Of a DNA stretch of 64,000 bases, positions 42,342-51,485 are shown in pieces. A program made the translations under genes and the position numbers. Positions within the stretch are counted from its first letter, which is position 1, and the number at the start of each line of letters is the position of its first letter. The stretch comes from UBA12481 sp942493265 (GTDB lineage: Bacteria; Bacteroidota; Bacteroidia; Bacteroidales; UBA12481), in assembly GCA_942493265.1 (NCBI GenBank), contig OW818688.1, positions 1,364,001-1,428,000 on the forward strand, given 5' to 3'. A model generated the notes under the pieces. That model ran no database searches. It was not told where the DNA came from and worked only from the letters and a program-made list of their open reading frames with translations.

Positions 42342-44170
42342 CGATCGAACAATTAACACAATTATACCAATCGCGGATTGCCGGATTCAAATCCGAAAAA
42401 TCCCGTCTCGAAACGCTTTCCACCCGCATCGCGGCGGCCCGGCTGGCCCTGTTCGTTCTCCTGGCAACCGGCGTGTGGATGGCCATTAAACTGAAAAACC
42501 CGGCGATACCGGTCGCCCTTATTGCCCTGTTCGCATTGTTCCTCTACCTGGTAAAACTGGCCGTCATCATCCGGCGAAAAATCAGTTACAATAATCTGCT
42601 CATCCTGATCAATGAGGAGGAGAATGCCGCACTGAACGGCGATCATACCGCCTTCGATGAAGGAAATCAATTCATTGATTATCAACATGAATACAGCTAC
42701 GACCTCGATATTTTCGGTGAACACAGCATCTATCGTCTCACCAACCGGACCGCCACCCCGCTGGGCAGGGAAATGCTCGCCAACCGGCTGCTCCATCCGG
42801 GTACCGATGCGGAACTGATCAGCTCCCGCCAGGAGGCCGCCCGCGAACTCAACACCAAAATGCCCTGGCGTCACCATTTCCTGGCCACTGCCCGCGAATC
42901 AGACTGGGAACACGATAATTCCCGCAACGTCCGCTCCTGGCTCGATGCCCCCGACCAATTCACCAAAACCCAATTCTTTACTATCTTAACTTGGCTCAAC
43001 ACTTTCATAACCACTACATTAACAATTCTTTACCTTCTTAACATATTTCTTCACAATTTCTTACCATTCTCCATCCCTCCCACCGTATTTCTTTACTTTC
43101 TTCTCCCTTTGGGTCTCATCATCAGCAAAACCCGATCAGTCAATCTGGAACAACAAAAGCTCGAAAAACTCCTCGACCTCTTCCGCAAATATGCCGGACT
43201 GCTGCTCCTCATCGAGAAGGAGGAATTCTCATCTCCCTATCTTAAAGATCTGAAAAAGAGCCTTGAGCATGGCGATATGCTGTCGAGCCAGATCATGAAA
43301 AAACTCACCGGAATCCTGTGGGGACTGGAAGTGCGCGGCAACCTGATCGTAAGTTTCTTCCTGAATTCTTTCTTTCTGTGGGATATCTTGCTGATGATCC
43401 GGCTCGAACGCTGGAGAAAAAGCTATCATGAATCTTTCACCCGATGGATCGCCACCATAGCCGAGTTTGAAACGGTCAACTCGCTGGCCAACCTGTCGTT
43501 CAACCGTCCCGACCTCACCTGGCCCGAAATCTGCCGGGGCACATTCAGTATGGAGATCACCGATGGCGGCCATCCCCTCATCAATCCTGCCAGGCGGGTC
43601 GATAATTCGCTGGGCTTTAATGAGTCGGGACAGATCTATCTGATCACCGGAGCCAATATGGCCGGAAAATCTACGTTATTAAGAATGGTCGGGGTCAATA
43701 TGATTCTGGCAATGGCCGGGGGTCCGGTTTGCGCCAAACGGTTTTCCATCGTGCCCGTGGCGGTACATACCAGCGTGCGCACCAATGATTCACTGGGCGA
43801 CGATGAGTCCTATTTTTACGCGGAACTGAAAAAACTGAGCAGCATTATCGGCCGTATTGAACAAGGAGAAAAGTTGTTTGTTGTAATAGATGAAATGCTA
43901 AAAGGCACAAATTCACGGGATAAACACGCCGGATCGGCTGCCCTGATTCGCCGGCTGATCGATCTGGGAGCTTCCGGACTGGTGGCTACGCATGATGTGG
44001 AACTGGGTAAGCTGGAGGACGGATATCCCGGCCGGCTGGCTAACCGATGCTTTGAGGTCGTTACCGATAACGATCTGCTGAAATTCGACTACCGGCTCCG
44101 ACCGGGCGTCAGCCAGAATCTGAATGCAACTTTTCTCATGAAAAAGATGGGTATAATCACCGGAATCTGA
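42338..44170 (+). CDS. Membrane-embedded MutS-family ATPase without mismatch-binding domain
   Basis: A 610-residue protein. N-terminal half: two membrane helix hairpins (LALFVLLATGVWMAI with IPVALIALFALFLYLVKLAVII, and a second pair around FITTTLTILYLLNIF and VFLYFLLPLGLIIS) and MutS core helices. C-terminal half: the MutS ATPase with Walker A ITGANMAGKSTLLRM, Walker B FVVIDEMLKGTNS and the switch histidine in LVATHDVELG. The N-terminal mismatch-recognition domain of MutS1 and the Smr nuclease of MutS2 are absent. Proteins of this kind are widespread in Bacteroidota and uncharacterised; a mismatch-repair role is doubtful given the membrane segments. Start ATG 42338 chosen by the 4-bp overlap; a longer start at 42290 lies inside the TlpA-like gene. 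Confidence 0.85.
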   Translation: MTIEQLTQLYQSRIAGFKSEKSRLETLSTRIAAARLALFVLLATGVWMAIKLKNPAIPVALIALFALFLYLVKLAVIIRRKISYNNLLILINEEENAALNGDHTAFDEGNQFIDYQHEYSYDLDIFGEHSIYRLTNRTATPLGREMLANRLLHPGTDAELISSRQEAARELNTKMPWRHHFLATARESDWEHDNSRNVRSWLDAPDQFTKTQFFTILTWLNTFITTTLTILYLLNIFLHNFLPFSIPPTVFLYFLLPLGLIISKTRSVNLEQQKLEKLLDLFRKYAGLLLLIEKEEFSSPYLKDLKKSLEHGDMLSSQIMKKLTGILWGLEVRGNLIVSFFLNSFFLWDILLMIRLERWRKSYHESFTRWIATIAEFETVNSLANLSFNRPDLTWPEICRGTFSMEITDGGHPLINPARRVDNSLGFNESGQIYLITGANMAGKSTLLRMVGVNMILAMAGGPVCAKRFSIVPVAVHTSVRTNDSLGDDESYFYAELKKLSSIIGRIEQGEKLFVVIDEMLKGTNSRDKHAGSAALIRRLIDLGASGLVATHDVELGKLEDGYPGRLANRCFEVVTDNDLLKFDYRLRPGVSQNLNATFLMKKMGIITGI

Positions 44171-44293
44171 TGGGATTCCAAAATCATTAAAACTCGGGAT
44201 TTACCCGGTAAGCCATGGTTTGCGGCTATTGGTCAAATACTCCCGGACCGTTTATGAGTCGAGTATCAAAACGTTATAATATTGCATATGATT

Positions 44294-46780
44294 ATGAATA
44301 AGCGAATTCTGTTTTTTGCGATGGGTCTGCTGGGTATTGCTGCCGGATTATCCGCTCAGCAGGCAGTGGTTACTCCGGTGACTTCCGATGATGCCATCCT
44401 GAAAAGTCTCCCCCGTTTACCCATTCCGGCAAGCTATGCCACCCGGCCGCTTCCGTATAAAAAGGATAATTCACGGGTGATCTATTTTTCGGGAATCTAT
44501 TCGCAAGGGGTATGGAACTGCAATCAGGCCAGCTCTATCTGGACCATGTTCACCTATGAGATCAACTACCTCAGAAACCTTAATTCATCGCTTCCCGAAA
44601 ATCAATACAGCCCGATGGCCGTGTATAATCTCCTCAATTACGGAAATGCCGGCCAGGGGGTATCCTATTTCGACAGCTGGAATCTGGTGAAAGCCAACGG
44701 AACTCCCGGGGCTCCTGATTTTGGGGTCGAAAGCCAGAATTCACAGATCTGGATGACCGGGTACGACAAGTATTACCGGGCTATGAAAAACCGTATAGAT
44801 GAGGTATTTGCCATCGATGTGGAAACTCCCGACGGACTCCTGAACCTGAAACACTGGCTCAATGATCACCTCAACGGTTCCCAGATCGGCGGTGTGGCAA
44901 ATTTTCAGATCGGCTCAGGGGCAATGGTCATTCCACAGATCCCGCTGGATAAGGGTTTGGAGGAGGAAGGACAGTATATCGTGATCAAATACGACCCGAA
45001 TGTTGGCCACGCCATGACTTTCGTTGGCTGGAACGATTCGGTCCGTTACGATGTAAACGGCGATGGCCGCTATACCAATAATATAGATATTAACGGCGAC
45101 GGTGCCGTTACCCTCAAGGACTGGGAAATCGGCGCCCTGCTGGTGGTGAATTCCTGGAGCCCGGGGTGGGGGAATGCGGGAAAAGTATGGGTAATGTACC
45201 GTCTGCTGGCCGAGGAAACCAAGGACGGAGGCATCTGGAATCATGCCGCTATGGTGGTCAAACCCAAGAAAGTATACGATCCGCTCCTCACCGTCAAGGC
45301 CAAAATCCGCTATAATAAGCGCAATCAGCTGAAACTCCAGGTGGGCGTATCTTCCGATATCAATGCCAACGGTCCCGAACGGGTAATGGATTACCCGAGC
45401 TTTAATTATCAGGGAGATACACTTCCGATGCAGGGATTTACCGGCGTCGACTCGGATGTTATCGAGATCGGCCTGGATATCACCCCATTGATGAACTCCA
45501 TCCCACTCAACGGTCAGGCCCGGATTTTCCTCGAGGTGGTTCAGAAATCCTCGGATACAAAGGGTTCCGGTAAAGTGGAGAGTTTCTCTGTGATGGACTA
45601 TACCGGTGCTGTTCAGGAGTTTACCCATACTGCCGTTCCGGTTACAATAGGCCGCAATGCCACTACACGACTGTCCGTACCGATCAGTACACACATCAAC
45701 AAACCCGCCATAGTCACTGAAGAGCTTCCCGAGGGAGCGGTTGGAATGGAATACCGCGCCCAGATTGAGGCCGACGGTACCACCGGGCCCTACCGGTACA
45801 CCAATCCTGCCACCTGGTTCATCGAAAAACCGGTGACCGGATCCATCAGTTTTTCCGGTGGGGATGAAGTATTTACCCAGGCCGGAATCACCGCGCGCGT
45901 AATGGATCTGCCTTTCGCTTTCCTGTTCTTCGGCACCGCTTATGATCAGATCACGGTATTGCAGGATGGGGGTATTGTAATGGGACAGGGCCTGGTGATT
46001 TATCCTTATGTGATTGATACCCGGCTGAGGATGTACCAAAACTGCGGACTGTTTCCGTTTTTCAGCACCCTCTATTATAAACATGCTGAGGATAAGGTCA
46101 CTATGGAATCTTCCGCCTCCGGTTCCATCATCCGCTGGCATGCCACAACGGATGCCGCAGGGAACTATCCGGTGGAATTTGCTTTGGAGATCAAACCCGA
46201 CGGATCAATCCGGTATTATTACGGAGATATGAATGTTACCCCCGATATCTCCTGGATATCAGGATTATCCAAAGGAAACCAAACCGATTACCTGATCATG
46301 GACCAAACCTTTTCGGGCGCCGAATCCAATACCGCTTTCAGTCTGGAGCACGTGGCCTGGCCGGCATGGCTGAGTCTCGGCAGCAACGGCGACCTGAGCG
46401 GAACTCCCCTGAAAAACGGTTATTATACCCTTCCGCTGAAGGTGACCGACTGGATCGGGATCAGCAATTATAAAGAAATTAACCTCAAAGTAACCGGTGG
46501 AAGCGGCGTGATATCCTCATCAAATGAGGCTGCCCTCCGCATCTGGCCGAATCCGGTTTCCAATGACCTGTGGATCAATGGAAACAGTACAACAGCAGGC
46601 ATTCTCACCTTTACTGTTTATGACCTGACCGGCCGTCAGCTGATCACCCGGACCTATACGGTGCAGCAGGGCCAGGTTGATATTCATAATACCGATTTAA
46701 AAGATTTAGTGAACGGAGTTTATTTATACCAGATCAGCGGTGCGATAAAGGCTGAGGGAAAACTGGTTAAGAAAGAATAG
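44294..46780 (+). CDS. Secreted papain-like (C1) peptidase with EF-hand-type insert and T9SS tail
   Basis: An 828-residue secreted cysteine peptidase (signal MNKRILFFAMGLLGIAAGLSAQ; ATG 44288 equally possible). Catalytic set of the papain fold: Gln 71 and Cys 76 in SQGVWNCNQASS, His about 239 in VGHAMTFVGW, and Asn about 286 in VNSWSPGWGNAG. Between His and Asn there is an insert with two DxNxDG loops (DVNGDGRYTNN, DINGDGAVTLKDWE) like dockerin or EF-hand calcium sites. The remaining half has Ig-like (He_PIG-type) sandwiches and a type A sorting domain (LRIWPNPVSNDL to GKLVKKE). A paralogue lies at 56236-58704. The M6 protease gene starts 2 bp after its stop, so they form an operon. Role: extracellular proteolysis. 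Confidence 0.9.
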   Translation: MNKRILFFAMGLLGIAAGLSAQQAVVTPVTSDDAILKSLPRLPIPASYATRPLPYKKDNSRVIYFSGIYSQGVWNCNQASSIWTMFTYEINYLRNLNSSLPENQYSPMAVYNLLNYGNAGQGVSYFDSWNLVKANGTPGAPDFGVESQNSQIWMTGYDKYYRAMKNRIDEVFAIDVETPDGLLNLKHWLNDHLNGSQIGGVANFQIGSGAMVIPQIPLDKGLEEEGQYIVIKYDPNVGHAMTFVGWNDSVRYDVNGDGRYTNNIDINGDGAVTLKDWEIGALLVVNSWSPGWGNAGKVWVMYRLLAEETKDGGIWNHAAMVVKPKKVYDPLLTVKAKIRYNKRNQLKLQVGVSSDINANGPERVMDYPSFNYQGDTLPMQGFTGVDSDVIEIGLDITPLMNSIPLNGQARIFLEVVQKSSDTKGSGKVESFSVMDYTGAVQEFTHTAVPVTIGRNATTRLSVPISTHINKPAIVTEELPEGAVGMEYRAQIEADGTTGPYRYTNPATWFIEKPVTGSISFSGGDEVFTQAGITARVMDLPFAFLFFGTAYDQITVLQDGGIVMGQGLVIYPYVIDTRLRMYQNCGLFPFFSTLYYKHAEDKVTMESSASGSIIRWHATTDAAGNYPVEFALEIKPDGSIRYYYGDMNVTPDISWISGLSKGNQTDYLIMDQTFSGAESNTAFSLEHVAWPAWLSLGSNGDLSGTPLKNGYYTLPLKVTDWIGISNYKEINLKVTGGSGVISSSNEAALRIWPNPVSNDLWINGNSTTAGILTFTVYDLTGRQLITRTYTVQQGQVDIHNTDLKDLVNGVYLYQISGAIKAEGKLVKKE

Positions 46781-46782
46781 CA

Positions 46783-49704
46783 ATGAAAAGATTATTATTG
46801 GCGTTTATAGTGATCATTCTGGCGATTCAATCGCCGGTTCAGGCTGCCTGGCTGACTAATGTGCCTCAAAAGCTCAAACAGCCAAACGGAACCATCCTGA
46901 ATTGTTATGCTACCGGTGATGAATTTCATAACTGGTTGCACGACGCCAATAATTTCACCATCCTGGTGGATCCCGCCAGCGGATATTATGTGTATGCAGC
47001 AAAATCAGGCACCAAACTGGTTCCTACTTCGTTTGTTGCCGGAACCGTGGATCCCGCAGCAGTGGGTCTGCAGGCGGGCGTGAACCTGGAACCTGAGGAG
47101 GTTCAGCAGCTGAGCGAAACCCGGTTTAAGGTCCCGAACCTCAAGGGTGCAACGGGAGCCAGCACCACCGGGGAGCTCAATAATATCGTGATCTTCATCC
47201 GCTTCAGCGATCAAACGGAATATACAACTCCCACCGCAACCTATAACAACGCTTTCAATACCACCGGCGATGTTTCGATGAACCAGTATTTCACCGAGGT
47301 TTCCGGGTCACAGCTCGCCATCACCACCGGGTTTTATCCCGTGGCCGGCGGTTCCACCGTGGTATCCTACCAGGATTCCCATCCCCGTGATTATTATCGG
47401 GTATATAATGTGGCCACCAATCCTATTGGCTATAACGGCGATACCGAACGGAACACCCGCGAAATGGTTCTGCTGAGGGATGCCACCTTGTCGGTAAAGG
47501 CCGCCATTGAGGCTACCGGGCTCGACTATGACAACAACAACGACCTCAAGGTTGATAATGTGTGCTACATCATTCAGGGAGCCGTTGAGGGCTGGTCGGA
47601 GCTGCTGTGGCCGCACATGTGGGCCCTCTATCTGGAAAATGTTTGGATTTCCGGCGCGCGCGTATGGGACTTCAATTTCCAGCTTTCAGGCGCTTTCGGA
47701 GTGAGCGTGCTCTGCCATGAAATGTCGCATTCACTCGGATACCCCGATTTGTACCGGTATACTGATAAAACCATCAATCCGGTGGGACAGTGGGATATCA
47801 TGGCATCCAACACCAACCCGCCTCAGCATCAGGGTGCCTATACCAAGATGAAATATGGACACTGGCTGTCGAGCCTTCCGGTGATTTCAAGTCCCGGAAC
47901 CTATACGCTGGCTCCCCTGTCAACCGACCCCTTCGCCGCCTATAAAATCGCCTCACCAAACAGTGGTACCGAATTTTTTGTGTTGGAATACCGGCGTGAG
48001 GCCGGGATTTTTGAAAACGGTTTGCCCGGCACCGGTCTCATTATTTATCGGGTAAACACCAGTGCTTCAGGCAACAGCAGCGGTCCGCCAGATGAAATCT
48101 ACGTATTCCGTCCCGGTGGTAATACTCCTCTCGAGCCCGGAACCATCTCGCAAGCCTTTTTCTCTGCCGGTTCAGGCCGCACTTCCTTCACGGCAACCAG
48201 CGATCCCTCCTGTTTTCTCAGCAACGGAGCTCCGGGCGGCATCGAGATCATCAATATCGGCTCGGCCGGCGAAACGATTTCCTTTGAATATAGATTACCC
48301 ACCACAACCCCCATCCTTAACGTCCTCCCCCCCTCACGTTCCGTAACCTATACCGCCGGAACCACTTCATTCGATGTTACCAACACCGGCGGCGGCAGCA
48401 TGTCCTGGACAGCAGCGGTCACCACCGGCTCCACCTGGGCCCATATCACCTCCGGTGCCTCCGGCACCAACACCGGCGTTATAAATGTATCAATTGACCC
48501 CAACCCGAACTCTTCGATTCGTTCCGCCGTCATTACGGTGACTTCCGGTGGCGCAACCGGCTCCCCAAAAACCGTCACCATCGACCAGGCCGCCAACCCC
48601 CCCATCCTCAACGTCCTTCCCCCCTCACGTTCCGTAACTTACACCGCCAGCACCACTACATTCGACGTTACCAACACCGGCGGGGGCTCAATGGATTGGA
48701 CGGCCAGTGTCACCACCGGCTCCACCTGGGCCCATATCACCTCCGGCGCCTCCGGCACCAATACCGGCGTCATCAATGTATCGCTGGATGCTAACCCCAA
48801 CGCCACGATTCGTTCCGCCGTCATTACGATTAGTTCCGTTGGCGCAACCGGCTCCCCAAAAACCGTCACCATCGACCAGGCCGCCAACCCCCCCATCCTC
48901 ACCGTCCTCCCCCCCTCACGATCCGTAACTTACACCTCCGGCACCACTACATTCGACGTTACCAACACCGGCGGGGGCTCAATGGTCTGGACAGCTAGTG
49001 TCACCACCGGCTCCACCTGGGCCCACATCACCTCCGGCGCCTCCGGCACCAACACCGGCACCATCAATGTATCGCTGGATGCAAACCCCGACGCCACGAT
49101 TCGTTCCGGGGTTATTACCGTGACTTCCGATGGTAATTCCGGCAGCCCCAAAACCGTCACCATCGACCAAGCCGCCAACCCACCCATCTTAAACGTCCTC
49201 CCCCCCTCACGATCCGTAACTTACACCTCCGGCACCACTACATTCGACGTTACCAACACCGGCGGGGGCTCAATGGTCTGGACAGCTAGTGTCACCACCG
49301 GCTCCACCTGGGCCCACATCACCTCCGGCGCCTCCGGCACCAACACCGGCGTCATCAATGTATCGCTGGATGCAAACCCCGACGCCACGATTCGTTCCGG
49401 GGTTATTACGGTGGCTTCCGATGGTAATTCCGGCAGCCCCAAAACGGTTACTATCGAGCAAGCCGCCAATCCCCCCATCCTCACCGTCCTCCCCCCTCAC
49501 GTTCCGTACCCTTCACCGCCGGAACCACCAGTTTCGACGTCACTAATACCGGCGGGGGCTCAATGGTCTGGACGGCCAGTGTCACCACCGGCTCCACCTG
49601 GGCCCATATCACCTCCGGTGCCTCCGGCCTCAACACCGGCACCATCAATGTATCGCTGGATGCAAACCCCGACGCCACGATTCGTTCCGGGGTTATTACG
49701 GTGA
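46783..49704 (+). CDS. M6-type metalloprotease with BACON repeats, N-terminal part before a frameshift
   Basis: A secreted metalloprotease: signal peptide MKRLLLAFIVIILAIQSPVQA, M6 (immune inhibitor A-like) domain about 125-400 with zinc motif CHEMSHSLGYPD, and the conserved GQWDIM that closes the active site. A beta domain follows, then BACON repeats of 97 residues. In the fifth repeat a poly-C tract that has seven C in most sibling repeats (49491-49496) has six, so the frame shifts and the protein ends with a proline-rich nonsense tail at 49704. Restoring one C joins it to the next entry and gives a protein of about 1567 residues, ending with a T9SS sorting domain. As it stands the product would lack the sorting domain and should not be secreted. 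Sequencing error and genuine slippage are both possible. Confidence 0.85.
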   Translation: MKRLLLAFIVIILAIQSPVQAAWLTNVPQKLKQPNGTILNCYATGDEFHNWLHDANNFTILVDPASGYYVYAAKSGTKLVPTSFVAGTVDPAAVGLQAGVNLEPEEVQQLSETRFKVPNLKGATGASTTGELNNIVIFIRFSDQTEYTTPTATYNNAFNTTGDVSMNQYFTEVSGSQLAITTGFYPVAGGSTVVSYQDSHPRDYYRVYNVATNPIGYNGDTERNTREMVLLRDATLSVKAAIEATGLDYDNNNDLKVDNVCYIIQGAVEGWSELLWPHMWALYLENVWISGARVWDFNFQLSGAFGVSVLCHEMSHSLGYPDLYRYTDKTINPVGQWDIMASNTNPPQHQGAYTKMKYGHWLSSLPVISSPGTYTLAPLSTDPFAAYKIASPNSGTEFFVLEYRREAGIFENGLPGTGLIIYRVNTSASGNSSGPPDEIYVFRPGGNTPLEPGTISQAFFSAGSGRTSFTATSDPSCFLSNGAPGGIEIINIGSAGETISFEYRLPTTTPILNVLPPSRSVTYTAGTTSFDVTNTGGGSMSWTAAVTTGSTWAHITSGASGTNTGVINVSIDPNPNSSIRSAVITVTSGGATGSPKTVTIDQAANPPILNVLPPSRSVTYTASTTTFDVTNTGGGSMDWTASVTTGSTWAHITSGASGTNTGVINVSLDANPNATIRSAVITISSVGATGSPKTVTIDQAANPPILTVLPPSRSVTYTSGTTTFDVTNTGGGSMVWTASVTTGSTWAHITSGASGTNTGTINVSLDANPDATIRSGVITVTSDGNSGSPKTVTIDQAANPPILNVLPPSRSVTYTSGTTTFDVTNTGGGSMVWTASVTTGSTWAHITSGASGTNTGVINVSLDANPDATIRSGVITVASDGNSGSPKTVTIEQAANPPILTVLPPHVPYPSPPEPPVSTSLIPAGAQWSGRPVSPPAPPGPISPPVPPASTPAPSMYRWMQTPTPRFVPGLLR

Positions 49705-51219
49705 CTTCCGATGGTAATTCCGGCAGCCCCAAAACGGTTACTATCGACCAGGCCGCCAACCCCCCCATCCTCACCGTCCTCCCCCCCTCACGTTCCGTAA
49801 CTTCTACTGCCAGTACCACTACATTCGACGTTACCAACACCGGCGGCGGCAGCATGGTCTGGATAGCAGAGGTCACCACCGGCTCCACCTGGGCCCATAT
49901 CACCTCCGGCGCCTCCGGCACCAACACCGGCACCATCAATGTATCGCTTGACCCCAACCCCGACGCCACGATTCGTTCCGGGGTTATTACGGTGACTTCC
50001 GATGGTAATTCCGGCAGCCCCAAAACGGTTACTATCGAGCAAGCCGCCAATCCCCCCATCCTCACCGTCCTCCCCCCCTCACGTTCCGTAACTTCTACTG
50101 CCAGTAACACTACATTCGACGTTACCAACACCGGCGGCGGCAGCATGGTCTGGATAGCAGAGGTCACCACCGGCTCCACCTGGGCCCACATCACCTCCGG
50201 CGCCTCCGGCACCAACACCGGCTTAATAAATGTATCACTGGATGCAAACCCCAACTCCACGATTCGTTCCGGGGTTATTACGGTGACTTCCGATGGTAAT
50301 TCCGGCAGCCCCAAAACGGTTACTATCGAGCAAGCCGGAGTCATCATGGCTCTCTCCGTAGGACCTGATACCCAAATGATTCCGCTCGAGGGTGGTACGA
50401 CCTCTTTTGCCGTATCGAATACCGGGGGAGGCTCAATGGCCTGGACGGCCTCCGTCACCGATGGCAGTTCCTTTGCCCATATTACCTCCGGCGCCTTTGG
50501 CACCAACACCGGCGTCATAAATGTATCAATTGACCCCAACCCCGACGCCACGATTCGTTCCGCCGCCATTACGGTTCGTTCCGACGGCACCCCCGGCTCC
50601 CCCAAAACAGTAACAATCGTCCAGGCCGCCAATCCCCCCATCCTTAACGTCCTCCCCCCCTCACGTTCCGTAACTTCTACTGCCAGTACCACTACCTTTG
50701 ACGTCACCAACACCGGCGGCGGCAGCATGGTCTGGACCGCAGAAGTCACCGAAGGAAGTTCCTTCGCCCATATCACCTCCGGCGCCTCCGGCCTCAACAC
50801 CGGCCTGATCATAGTATCGCTGGATGCAAACCCCGACGCCCCGATTCGTTCCGCCGTCATTACGGTTCGTTCCGATGGTAATTTCGGCAGCCCAAAAACA
50901 CTAACGATCGAACAAGCCGCCAACCCACCCATCCTCACCGTCCTCCCCCCCTCACGTTCCGTAACCTCCCATGCCGGCACCACTACCTTCGACGTCACCA
51001 ATACAGGTGGCGGCTCAATGGTCTGGATAGCAGAGGTCACCAGCGGCGACACCTGGGCTCATATCACCTCCGGCACCAGCGGCATGAATACCGGCACCAT
51101 CGTGGTATCGGTCGACCCCAACCCCGACCCCTCGATTCGTTCCGCCGTCATTACGGTTCGTTCCGACGGTAATTCCGGCAGCCCGGCAACCCTGACCATC
51201 GAACAGTCTCCGAATACGA
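48311..51219 (+). repeat. Ten 291-bp BACON-domain repeats
   Basis: Units begin at about 48311, 48602, 48893, 49184, 49475, 49765, 50056, 50347, 50638 and 50929, period 291 bp except 290 bp in unit 5 where one C is missing. Each encodes a 97-residue BACON-type domain (S-x-P-P-S-R-S-V-T start, F-D-V-T-N-T-G-G-G-S centre, P-K-T-V-T-I-x-Q-A end). Units 1-7 are very alike at DNA level, whereas unit 8 is divergent at its start, so recent unequal recombination is likely. All three frames stay largely open because of the composition. Confidence 0.9.
49491..49496 (+). other. Shortened poly-C tract causing a frameshift in the M6-BACON gene
   Basis: The tract after GTCCT has six C here, and seven at the equivalent place in the other near-identical units (e.g. 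48905, 49791, 50082, 50664, 50955). In unit 2 one C is replaced by T but length is kept. The single-base loss changes the frame until a stop at 49702-49704. Confidence 0.9.
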
Positions 51220-51485
51220 GCAGCATCACCCTCTATAATATGGAAAACACATTTAATGTATACCCGAATCCCGCATCATCCGAGGTCACCCTGATGATTG
51301 GGGATTTCAAGGGATCACCCTGCACCCTGGAGGTGCTGAACATGACGGGACAACTGCAGATCCGCCAGCTCATCACCGCCGAAAGCACAACAATCGATCT
51401 GAAACACCTCACAAAAGGCATCTATTTCTTCAGAGTAACCTCCGACGACAGGATTCCGGGCGTAATAAAAGTGGTGAAGGATTAA
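49563..51485 (+). CDS. C-terminal part of the M6-BACON protease (out of frame with its N-terminus)
   Basis: This open stretch continues the BACON repeats in the frame lost at 49491-49496; coding similarity in fact begins right after that tract (SRSVPFTAGTTSFDV), and the ATG at 49563 is simply the first Met in frame, not a real start. It has no signal peptide. It holds the rest of repeat 5, repeats 6-10 and a type A T9SS sorting domain (FNVYPNPASSEVTLMI to GIYFFRVTSDD). BACON domains are thought to bind mucin or carbohydrate. It should be read as the end of the gene starting at 46783. Its stop overlaps the convergent PorP/SprF stop by 4 bp. Confidence 0.85.
   Translation: MVWTASVTTGSTWAHITSGASGLNTGTINVSLDANPDATIRSGVITVTSDGNSGSPKTVTIDQAANPPILTVLPPSRSVTSTASTTTFDVTNTGGGSMVWIAEVTTGSTWAHITSGASGTNTGTINVSLDPNPDATIRSGVITVTSDGNSGSPKTVTIEQAANPPILTVLPPSRSVTSTASNTTFDVTNTGGGSMVWIAEVTTGSTWAHITSGASGTNTGLINVSLDANPNSTIRSGVITVTSDGNSGSPKTVTIEQAGVIMALSVGPDTQMIPLEGGTTSFAVSNTGGGSMAWTASVTDGSSFAHITSGAFGTNTGVINVSIDPNPDATIRSAAITVRSDGTPGSPKTVTIVQAANPPILNVLPPSRSVTSTASTTTFDVTNTGGGSMVWTAEVTEGSSFAHITSGASGLNTGLIIVSLDANPDAPIRSAVITVRSDGNFGSPKTLTIEQAANPPILTVLPPSRSVTSHAGTTTFDVTNTGGGSMVWIAEVTSGDTWAHITSGTSGMNTGTIVVSVDPNPDPSIRSAVITVRSDGNSGSPATLTIEQSPNTSSITLYNMENTFNVYPNPASSEVTLMIGDFKGSPCTLEVLNMTGQLQIRQLITAESTTIDLKHLTKGIYFFRVTSDDRIPGVIKVVKD

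Noticed and set aside
42338..44170. Canonical mismatch repair MutS
   Set aside because: No mismatch-recognition domain, and about four membrane helices are present; only the core and ATPase are shared.
44915..46141. A 408-codon open frame on the minus strand inside the C1 peptidase
   Set aside because: The plus strand encodes a complete peptidase with catalytic triad and sorting domain; the antisense frame matches nothing and its composition follows the sense codons.
49481..51052. A 523-codon open frame on the minus strand across the BACON repeats
   Set aside because: It is a mirror of the repeats: the same 291-bp unit lacks stops in this frame, so the frame is open in every copy. No start signal, signal peptide or known fold; the plus-strand reading has clear domains.
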